From: Poa pratensis
Taxonomy: Eukaryota > Streptophyta > Magnoliopsida > Poales > Poaceae
Direction of reading: 5' to 3'
Assembly: GCA_947311845.1 (NCBI GenBank)
Contig: CAMZMU010000012.1
Location: forward strand, 4,068,290 to 4,132,289
Length of the DNA: 64,000 bases
Shown: one piece after another, positions 12,411-22,230 of the stretch
How positions within the stretch are numbered: position 1 is the stretch's first letter
How the letters are laid out: each line of letters starts with the position of its first letter
Notes under the pieces: model-generated
Seen by the model: the letters and a program-made list of their open reading frames with translations, nothing else
Database searches by the model: none
What the model was told of the DNA's origin: nothing
Made by a program: the position numbers and the translations under genes

Positions 12411-14386
12411 GCTTGGGGGGAGGTACGCCGATTCACCAACAGCTCACTCATTTTATCATATTCATATCATGTCGATACATTGTAAATCCATGTTTCAGTT
12501 TGTTTCTTTCTTTTTCACTATTGTTTCTTGTATTCGTTTTACTTTCACAAAACCCCAAAAGACCAAAAATATTTCCTTTATTTCTCTTTCTTTCTTCGTT
12601 TGTACTTGTAGAACTAGTTTACTTTATCTTTTTCATTTCGGTTCAATATTCAAAAAATCCAAAAAGATTTTGCTTTACTTGTTTGTTTCTTTCCATGCTT
12701 GCTCTAAAATCGAAAACCCAAAAATATTTGTTGTTCTTCTTCTGTTTTGTATAGTTGTTTCAGAGTTCGACAATTTCCGTGACTCCACTTGGGGCTTGGT
12801 TATCATTTCATATCATTCAAGCCACACAAGTGAAAAGCAATGATGATGATATACGACAATCCGGATGTGGTAAAAGGCTGGTATGAACTCTATTTGTTTT
12901 TCATTTTTGTAAATATACCTACTCATATGAACATGCTTAGCTGTCATGGTAGTGGTTATGTTATTTAATGATTGCTTAGTAGTTCATGTCTTCTTATGAT
13001 CAGTACCAATTTGCTAATATTGAATAATATGTCATATAGATATTTGCATGCATTGTTCTATTCGTAAAACGGTATGGCGGGGTGGTATCCTCTTCTGAAT
13101 GATTTACTTGAATCGACTTGGCACATGCTCACGCATGTTTATGACTGAAAAACAAAAGTCAATTAAGCCTTGATGATCTATTTTGCCTCAGAGTTTTAGT
13201 ATCATTTTTATGCCTCCGTTAATTTTATTCTATCGCAAGTATGATTATGACAGTTATTGCTCTCTTGGTTGTCGCTTCCCAGTCTATTGCTAGCCTTCAC
13301 TTGTACTGAGCGGGAATGCTGCTCGTGCATCCAAATCCCTAAAAACCAAGTTATCCCAAAGAGTCCACTATAAATTCCTATGCATGGTATTTCGAACCAT
13401 TCCAAGTAAATTTTCATGTGCTACCTTTAAAACCTTCAAAATACTTCTCATTTTGTGACATTGTTTTTAGCTCATGAGGACGTAGTAGTTGGGTTTGTTA
13501 TCTTCCATACTAAATTAAGTTCCCGACTTGCATGCTTCATCTGCTCGTCATTAATTTTGCAAAGAGCTGGTTAGACCGTTATAACATCTAAAAGGTAAAA
13601 TAAATAGGCACTCCTCCATGGTATGTGATTGTTGGCAGGCACCCGAGGATTCGGTTAGCCATGGTTTGTGAAAGCAAAGGTTGGGAGGAGTGTCATGCTA
13701 TATAAAAGTGCATGCTATAAATGCCTAATATCAATAACTCGGAACCGCTCTCAACTTGTTTAGTATGGAAGATAACAAGAACTCTATTGCTGATTCGTTT
13801 ACAGGAACAACCACCTCCCAAAACATTTTTACTTTTGTTTTAAAATAAAAAGCTCTAGCACATGTTAAATCCCTGCTTCCTTCTGCGAAGGGACAATCTT
13901 TTATTTTTATGTTGAGTCACCATCCTTTCTTTGAGCATTTCCTCGAGAGCATAACTGTCATTCTTAGTGTAATGTGCTTGTCCCAGAATACGGTTAATTG
14001 AGGTATAACTATGATGCTCTTATCTTTGATATCTTTATATCTAGTCTTCACTTGAACTTCAGAGGTGCCTTGGCATTTATGTTTTGCTTTACAAATAAAG
14101 GCAAGCGAGATACCATTTTGTCATATCTTATTACGAACATTGCAATTCATGCGGATAGATGTATGTTATGTTATTTATTCTTAGTATGTTGGTATCTTTT
14201 CATGATTTGCATAGCTACTAAGTATCATTCTTTGCATAGTTCCTATTATGAATTGCCTAAGTTTGATCATATAGTAAGTATGTATACATCATATGAAGCA
14301 AATGTGTTCGTAAAAGTTTCTTTTTTCGTACTCAGTTGTTAACTGAATTGCTTGAGGACAAGCAATAAGCTAAGCTTGGGGGGAGT
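12411..14386 (+). other. Non-coding 3' interior of the Athila-like element
   Basis: About 2 kb of T-rich sequence lies between the protease remnant and the 3' LTR. Long T-rich runs give open frames such as 12322-12843 that match no domain I know. The polypurine tract TTGGGGGGAG at 14376-14385 ends the interval. The integrase and reverse transcriptase of autonomous relatives are absent. Confidence 0.7.
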
Positions 14387-15768
14387 TGATACGTCCAAAA
14401 TGTATCCACTTTTTCGAACACTTTTGATGTTGTTTTACCTCTAATTTGTGTGATTTGAATGCAACTAACACGGACTAACGTTGTTTTCAGCAGAATTGCC
14501 CTGGTGTCTTGTTTTTGTGCAGAAAGTCAAAGTTTCGGGAAAATTCCCAAAAAATTACAGAAATTCTATTTTCCCAGAAGACCCACGGAGCCAGAAGACG
14601 AAGCGGAGACGGCTCACGGGGGCCCCACACGCACCCTCGGCGCGGCAGAGGTGGGGCCGCGCCGAGGCCTGGTGTGGCCGCCTCGCGTGGCCCCCGACGC
14701 TCCCCTTTGGACTACTTATTCCTCCTGACCTAAAAATGCAAGGGGGATCGACGCTTTTTCCAGAAACACTCCAGAGCTCCGCCGCCACCGAAAACCCTAG
14801 TTCGGGGATCAGAAACTCCGTTCTGGCACCCTGCCAGGACGGGGAATTGGAGGAGATCATCGCCATCATCATCACCGTCGCCTCTCCATCGACCAACCAT
14901 GCTTCCCCCATCCATGTGTGAGTAATTCTCCGTTGTAGGCTGAAGGGGATGGTAGGGATTGGATGAGATCGTTCATGTAATAGATGTAAGATTGGTAGGG
15001 CATGGTGCCTAGTATCCATTATTAGTACTTTATGTCATTGTTGCAACTTGTTATACTTAATGCTTGACACTTAGGGCCCGAGTGCCATGATTTTAGATCT
15101 GAACATGTTATTGTATCATGAGAATAATTATTGTTTTGGATCATATCTACAAGTTGTATACACACGTCATTGTCCGGAACCCAAGGCCCCAAAGTGACAG
15201 AAATTGGGATAACCGGAGGGGATGGCTGCGACTTGAGGATCACATGTGTTCACGGAGTGTTAATGCTTTGCTCCGGTGCTTTATTAAAAGGAGCACCTTA
15301 ATTACCAGTAGATTCCCTTGAGGCCCCGCTTCAAACGGGCTGGTAGGACAATAGATGTTGTGCAAGTTTCTCATTGCGAGCACGTACGACTAAATACGGA
15401 ACACATGCCTATGATTAATTATTACTTGGATGCTTTATTATTATCTACCTGCAATTGCCCTATGTATGACTATTTCATGAACTATCCCATCCATGCAACG
15501 CCCGTTCATCCATCCCTATGCCTACAGTATTTTAATCCTGCTGTCTACTTCAATTACTACTGCTGCCTTTATTTCACTACTGCTACTATCATAAAACTGC
15601 TGCTACTGATAAACTGTGTCGAGCAAGTCTATTTCCAGATGCAGCTGAACTGACAATTCATCTGTCAAGGCTTATAAATATTCTTTGGTTCCCCTTGTGT
15701 CGAATCAATAAATTTGGGTTTTACTTCCCTCGAAGACTGTTGCGATCCCCTATACTTGTGGGTCATCA
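14387..15768 (+). repeat. 3' LTR of the Athila-like element
   Basis: The 1382-bp repeat runs from TGATACGTCC to GGGTCATCA and is followed by the target duplication GGAAT. It differs from the 5' LTR by scattered substitutions and small indels, including the ~19-bp segment at about 15298-15317. Confidence 0.92.
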
Positions 15769-15773
15769 GGAAT

Positions 15774-17500
15774 AAACTAAACCCTCTACACTTTTCATGA
15801 TGGCACAAAGTACCAACACGAAAAATGTTTGTCTTCCAAAGAGACATGTCATCGGGAACAAAATACAAATGAAGACAACTAATGTTCAAAAGCATATAGG
15901 ATTGCTCCACCAAGATTTGTGCATTATTTATGATCTTGCATTTGAATACAAAATGCACACAAATGGGATCATCACTCTCCATACATATTATTCAAACACT
16001 AGTCATGTTCAAGGAAAGCAATAAGATACAAAACCAATTTTAAAGAATGTTGTTCTACTCAATGTAGGATTACTTCCCCAAGAATAGTGCATTATCTAGA
16101 AGTATGACTTTGAATGTAAATGCACAAGAATGGGATCATTGCTTTTCCTAACTCAAGAAGGCATAAAACAAATTTTGAGTAGAGCAACAAGGATCCAAAA
16201 GATACAAGGAAGACAAGAGAGAGTTAGATCAAAACAAATCCTTGGCAATAAAATAAGGCAATTCAAAGCAAGAACCAATATGAAGATGGTCTACAAATTC
16301 CACCACAATTATGAGTATCACTTGTCATGGACAAGGAGTATATAGAGATATTTCTCGGTGGAATGTAGGAATGATATTTAAGACCAACTTCACAACAAAT
16401 AAGCATATGGCAAATGATAGGAATTAAAAGCCATGCTTAGATAGATAGATATTCTTGATAGCTTTGATATTCACACGATCATGCAAAGCAACTATAAAGA
16501 GTAGCTTGAAGTAATTGGTTTCCCAAAAAGATATATGCGAACATATTTGGGGGAAACCATACCAAGAAAGTCCATCACAAACATGATCCAAAAGAGTGAG
16601 ACAAAAAGCATTTAAGCAAATATGGAATTTGTTTGAGGAACATGCCACATAGGAACAAGATAATTAACAATATCAATTCTAGGTGGCAAAACCTCACATG
16701 TTCACATTTTCTAGGCTTGTAATATGCACATACCTTATTACTCCCCCATAATGTGATAATCCATTTCTTTTAAACAAGAGGCAAACAAACCAACTAGAGA
16801 TAATTAATGGACATTATAGAATTTGAATTTCTCATGAGCATGACATACCACATAGAGAATAGATAATTTGATATATCATCACTAAGTGCTATTCCTCATG
16901 TACACACATTTTCAGGATTGTGAAGTGCACGAAGCATATCACTCTCCCAAAACGGGATAGTCCATTAATCTCTCAAAGAGAGCCAACAAGATAGGATATC
17001 AAATAAAAGCAATAAAGCTCAACACAAGTAAATGGTGTGCAAACCAACATACACATTCTTGATTACTCAAGATAAGTAAGTAGAGAGCACAACACATACA
17101 ACTCTAGCAAGGTACAAAACCTAACACATGCAAGGGTGCAAGCAACTTTCAATGTATATATGATTTAAATAAAAGTTACCGCAAGGAGGAACATTGGATA
17201 TGAGATAGAACAATATAATCCAAATGACTTGGCTTGAGAGAATATAATAGATGAAGATCCCTTAATTCTTCATGAAGTAGTCAAGTCTCCAATGCCCTCC
17301 AACAACACCTATTGATCAAGTTTTAGCTTGTTGGTCCCCAACCAAGTTGGGTCCTAAGAGGTTAGTCACAATAGGCTTGGCAACCCAAATGGTTCTTTTC
17401 TTGACACCACTTTGAGTACCAACATATTTGGCAAACACATTGCCAACCTTATCCTTCCGAAGAGAATAAACATCATCAATTATAATAGGGTTGGATGAGG
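15774..17500 (-). other. Non-coding interior of the SIRE-like element, part 2
   Basis: This A-rich sequence continues the SIRE-like interior beyond the nested insertion. It contains further polypurine-like blocks on the minus strand (CTCCCCCATAATGTG on the plus strand at about 16741). No coding domain is recognisable. Confidence 0.6.
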
Positions 17501-17505
17501 TACCA

Positions 17506-19730
17506 TTAGTGCATGAAGAAGCAAAGTGACCCTTCTCTCGGCATAAGTAGCAACATTGGCTTTTTCCTTCTTCTTAGTTGAAATCTCAACTTGAGGAGGA
17601 ATAGTTTAATTCTTCTTGAGAAGTGGCCGTTCTTCAACTTGAGGAACTTGAGTTTGAGCTTGAGGCCTCTTCCCTTGTTGCTTCTCACTAAGAGACTTCT
17701 TCTTAAAGGGCAAGATCTAACATGGTGCCCTTCAACTTTGCACTTGAAGCAAATAATCTTGACCGAATCTTTAACTTGTTCTTGGCCCTTTTTCTTCTTG
17801 TTAAACTTGGACTTGTTCTTGATATTGGAGTTGAATCCAAGTCCACTCTTGTCATTGGGGCGTCTTTGAACACTCAACATATTGTCAAGTGTAGATCCCA
17901 ACATGACGCTTTTCCAAGTCTTTCTTCAAAGAAGTGACTTGGGCCTTGAGCTCATTTAATTCCTCTACAAGGTTAGTATCAACACAAACACTAGAGGAAG
18001 TAGATGCTTCATTGTTAGAGCAACAAGGTAAGGAAAGTAATTCATCACAAGATTTAGCAATAGTATGTGATATAGAATTACTAGGACTAGCACATGGCAA
18101 TATAGCATTTTTAGTAGAGATTGTGCTAGTGACCACATGAGGCTCACAAGATGTTACCTTTGACATAGTAGCCTCATGAGCTAACTTTAGCTTAGCATGA
18201 GATGCTAGAAGATCTCATTAAGCTAGAGAGCTTTTCATGACTTTCTTCCAATTTCCCATACTTGCTAGTTAGCAACTCAAGTTGAGCCCTTAGCTCAACA
18301 TTCTCCTTCAAAATAGATGCTTCACGAGAAGTGGAGTTAGTAGCACAAGCATCATTATCATTAGCAATGGAAGAAGACAACTTGGCAAGCTCATCATTTT
18401 TAGATAGTTGAGTTTGGAGTTGATCATGAGACTTGCTAAGGAGAGAGTGTTCACTTTCCAAAGCCTTATGAGCTTTGTCAAGTCTCTCTATATCCTCAAT
18501 TAGTCTAGCATTGCCAACACCAAATTCAACCTTTTCCTTTTTAAGCACTTTATAATTAGCAAGAGCATGATCTCTTTCCTTAATGATTTTAGCAATAATA
18601 AGAACATGTGACCATCAAGAGACTCAAGCCTCTCTTCAAGAGAAGCCCTAAGCTCTTCCTCTTCCTCGAGAGAGCCTTCAAGGTTGCTATTGTAACACTA
18701 TCTTCTCTCTCAATTTTATATCTCTCATCAAGTTGAGTTTCCAAAACCTCAATAGTAAGCTTGCGGTGAACAAAGGTACTCATGATTTTTAAGAAGTTAT
18801 CACTAGCAAGTTTATTCTTTGAAAGAGCACAAAGAACCATTTCACCCATCTCATGAATGGGAACATCATTATCATTCTCTTATCATCATCATCATCATCA
18901 TGAGATATATTGGGATTCGAAGTAGGAGATACCTTTGAATCCTTAGCCATAAGGCACAAGTGAGTAATGGAAGAAGATGATGAAGAATTACTTGAAGCAC
19001 CATTGAGGTCCATGTCTTGTTTCAACAAATGTTGGGATTCCTCTATATTGTTAGACACACAAGTACTAGAGGATATGGAAGCATTATTTTCATGACAACA
19101 AGACATAGAGAGCATATCATCATGAGATTTAGTTAAAAACTATTACATGATATGCAAGGACTATCAACTCTAGCATGTATGACATTTGGAGTGCTAGAAG
19201 AGTTTAAGTCCAAAGATAGAACATTGCAATGAGATAGAGATGAAGTATAGTCAATAGAATTTTCACCATCAACAAAGCAATTTCTATCACCACTCACCAT
19301 ATCATTACCTTGTGACAAATCACATGTTGGTGAAGTGGAAGAAGTTGTGAACTCATCACGGCCGGAGGTGGAAGGAGAACAATCATCCTCAATAATGTTG
19401 GACACTTCATATATATCTTGAATCTTGGTCCAAAGCTCATGTGCGTTCCGAAAAGGCATGATTGAAGCAAGAACTACATCGCTCAAAACACATATAAGAC
19501 CATTAGAAACAAGAGTATCGAGATGAGAGTTTTCCTTATCCTCTAAAGATAATTCTTGGGAATCCTTTGAGGAGAAAAACCCACATCTACAATCCTCTTA
19601 ATATAATTTGGACCCATGTCCCTAAAAAGATTAAGCATGCGAATTTTCCAAACATCATAATTTATGCCATCGAATATGAAAGTGGATCGTGCACTAATTC
19701 TCTAAACGACATCTTTACTCTCTAGACGAT
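17506..19730 (-). pseudogene. Copia-type gag with CCHC zinc knuckle, frameshifted
   Basis: Read on the minus strand from the primer-binding site, the translation first gives FIFDGINYDVWKIRML (about 19690-19640), the DUF4219/UBN2 signature at the start of copia gag. Next comes AHELWTKIQDIYE (19133-19486), then long Ser/Asn/Glu-rich pieces with coiled-coil character (18192-19115; for example LIEDIERLDKAHKALESEHS). It ends with a CCHC knuckle, CFKCKVEGHHVRSC (about 17751-17710), in a Lys-rich region. The order and the tRNA-iMet site fit a SIRE-lineage gag. At least five frame breaks are visible. No pol frame follows the knuckle. Confidence 0.8.
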
Positions 19731-19752
19731 AAAGCCCAAAAAGAGTGCCGAG

Positions 19753-19764
19753 GCTCTGATACCA
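19753..19764 (-). other. tRNA-iMet primer-binding site of the SIRE-like element
   Basis: The complement reads TGGTATCAGAGC two bases after the end of the minus-strand 5' LTR (19767). This is the initiator-methionine tRNA site common in plant copia elements. Confidence 0.88.
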
Positions 19765-19766
19765 AT

Positions 19767-21916
19767 TGAAAGGACAAGGATGTCGCCTAGAGGGGGGTGA
19801 ATAGGCGATTTAAAACTTTTCCGGTTTAGACTTGATAATTGCGGAATAAAACTAGATGTTTAAATTAACAAGCCAACAACCTAAAAACTAGGCTCACCTA
19901 TGTGTACCAACAACTTATGCTAAGCAAGACAAGCAACAAGGTGATAGCAATATAGAATACTTCAAGCACGAAGGCTATCACAAAGTAAAGTGCATAAGTA
20001 AAGAGCTCGGGTATAGAAATAACCGAGGCACGCGGAGACGAGGATGTATTCCCGAGTTCCTCCTTTTTAGGGGAGTACGTCTCGTTGGAGAGGTGTGAGC
20101 CACCACAACAGGTCGGTCTACACGCCACAAAGGCTTCACCTTCTTCTCCGATGAACCACACCACAAAAGGTTTGGTTCATCTTCCACTATCGGTTCCCTT
20201 CAAGGCGGAAACCGGAGCCTTTACAACAACAATCCGGGGCACAACCCACAACTGCATTGGGGGCACCCGAATGGCTACAAGTGACCACAAAAGGTCTCAA
20301 CCACCACAATGGCGTCTAGGGTCCAAAGACCCAAGAGTAACAAGCTCACAAACTTTCAACTTCCACGAATCCTCGTGGAGAGCACAAACCGATGCACAAA
20401 GCAATGGCAAGAACACAAGAAGTGCTCAAGTCCTTTACTCCCAAATTCCACCAAAAGCAACTAATGCTTGTGAGGGGAGAAGAGAGGAAGAACAAAGAAG
20501 AACTCAACAAATGGAACTCCAAGATCTAGATCAAGAGACTTCCCCTCACTTAGAGGAGAGATGGATTGGTGGGAAATGTAGATCTAGATCTTCTCTCTCT
20601 TTTCCCTCAAAGATATGCAAGAATCATGGGAGGGATTGAGAGATGGGCAAGCTTTTCCAAGGTAAACAATGGAGGAGAGAGAGGGGAAAAACGAGCTGCA
20701 AGTGTTGGGGACCCTTTGGGGAAGAAAGCCCCTTAAATAGGTCCCCGAAAATCTGCCCGTTGGGCTGTTTTTCGCCCGGGTCGGTACTACCGGGCAGAGA
20801 GTACTACCAGGTCACTATCGGGCCACTACCGGGTAAAAACCACTCGAAACCAGTACTGAAAATCGTTTCCCGGTAGTTCATGTGGTAGTAGAGGTGGTAC
20901 TACCGCGCGTGTAAAACTGCAGAAAAACACCGACACTAAAACGGGCAAAACGTTCGCATACGAACTCCGATTTTGATGTTCTTGGGCTCGTTGGAATCAC
21001 CACAACGAGCTTTACAAGATCATGCAGAGAAACATCATAGTTCAACAAGGGAGGATAAAACCAAATGTAGAAAGTTAAAACCTCTCTAAAAATGAATAAC
21101 CGGTAAAACCTCCAAAACCGAAAACGCAACAAGTTTTCCATACGAAATCTGTTTTCGGTGAACTTGGGCTTGTCATGAAGATCACAACAAGCACCAAAAC
21201 CCAACAAGGAGAAAAGCCAAGTAAGAGCCAAGAAAGATGATATGCCAAGTATGCAAAGGTTTGAGCTCTCCACAAAGATGCGATCAAGTTACTCACTTGA
21301 GAGCCCCTCTTGATAGTACGCCGTCTATCCTATAACCCGGTCTCCCACTAACACCATGAGACCGGTAAAATAGAAACCCTATCAAGATCATACATTTACC
21401 TTGCGCATTCCACTTGAGTTAGATGATGACGATCTTGATCTCTTCAAGTAGACTACCTTTCTTGATTACGCTTCGCTTGATGAAGATTCACATGTTGCTC
21501 CCCATACTCCAATGTGGGAGAGCCTCTCATAGGCACATCTTTACTTGAACAATATCTCCAAATGCGTGGCAAACTTCAAACATAGGATTTCTTCGAGATG
21601 CTTCTCTTGAACTCGCAATTATGCTCAACTCTACACATGACCATTCTTCATATAAACCCTTGAATAGAACATTGATCATCATGTAATCTTCTAGAGTCCA
21701 ACACATGAACTCCAATCTTTTCCCATGGACAAGATCTATAAGAATATCTCAATGCAAACATTAGTTCATAAGGATTGTCATCAATTCTAGAGGCCAACAC
21801 ATGAACTCCAATCTTTTCCTATGGACAAGATCTATAAGAATATCTCAACGCAAACATTAGTCCATAAGGATTGTCATTAATTACCAAAACCACACATGGG
21901 GCACTATGCACTTTCA
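19767..21916 (-). repeat. 5' LTR of the SIRE/Maximus-like element (right on the plus strand)
   Basis: This 2150-bp copy matches 3999-6147, including the same 96-bp internal tandem duplication (starting at 21690 and 21786). Its right end is followed by the target duplication ATGAC. Confidence 0.92.
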
Positions 21917-21949
21917 ATGACAAGGGTTCAGATAGAAAACTCCACGATG

Positions 21950-22230
21950 ATGTCAGAAGGAGCGACAAGGAATCCCATTGAAAAGGATCAAAACGACGAG
22001 CAGCGAAAGAGAGTGCAGACGATCTCAATCCAGTGGTCACTAAACCCCATGTTCTTGAGGACGTGGATCAGGAACGGCCACGAGGCCATGTCAAAGGCCT
22101 TAGCAATGTCGATTTTCAGCAGAACTGAGGGGGCGCGTCAGGCAAGGAGAGCTTTAGTCGCAAGCTGGACCATCTTGTAGTTATCAGGTATTGCTACGGC
22201 CACGGATGAAGGCCGATTGATTGGCCGTAA
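21950..22230 (-). pseudogene. LINE reverse-transcriptase fragment, downstream half
   Basis: On the minus strand the translation gives NQSAFIRGR, then with a frame change VLLKIDIAKAFDMASWPFLI and HVLKNMGF. These are conserved blocks of plant LINE (non-LTR) reverse transcriptase. Frameshifts and a stop break it. The recognisable similarity ends by about 22010. It continues the upstream half at 24766-25130, from which it is separated by the CACTA element. Confidence 0.75.

Larger units (their letters stand above)
8154..15768 (+). mobile_element. Athila/Sabrina-like non-autonomous LTR retrotransposon, nested
   Basis: LTRs at 8154-9525 and 14387-15768 begin TGATACGTCC and end GGGTCATCA. The element is flanked by the perfect 5-bp duplication GGAAT at 8149-8153 and 15769-15773. 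The primer-binding site TGGCGCCGTTGCCGGGGA (9537-9554) is the one usual in Athila-lineage gypsy elements (tRNA-Asp). Gag and protease-like coding remains at 9613-12410 are followed by 2 kb without recognisable reverse transcriptase or integrase, then a polypurine tract (14376-14385). The arrangement is that of Triticeae Sabrina-like elements, which are known to lack pol. It inserted into the SIRE-like element, so it is the younger of the two. Confidence 0.92.
3999..21916 (-). mobile_element. Complete SIRE/Maximus-like LTR retrotransposon, gag-only, carrying a nested element
   Basis: Two near-identical ~2.15-kb LTRs (3999-6147 and 19767-21916) bound the unit, with the 5-bp target duplication ATGAC at 3994-3998 and 21917-21921. 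On the minus strand each LTR runs from TGAAA-TGCATAG to CCTTTCA. An initiator-Met tRNA primer-binding site (TGGTATCAGAGC, complement of 19753-19764) follows the right LTR, and a G-rich polypurine tract (complement of about 6150-6165) precedes the left one, so orientation is certain. Gag-like frames lie next to the primer-binding site at about 17506-19730. I found no protease, integrase or reverse transcriptase in the remaining ~4 kb, so the element is probably non-autonomous. An Athila-like element at 8154-15768 interrupts it. The lineage name rests on remembered LTR termini and needs a library search. Confidence 0.9.
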
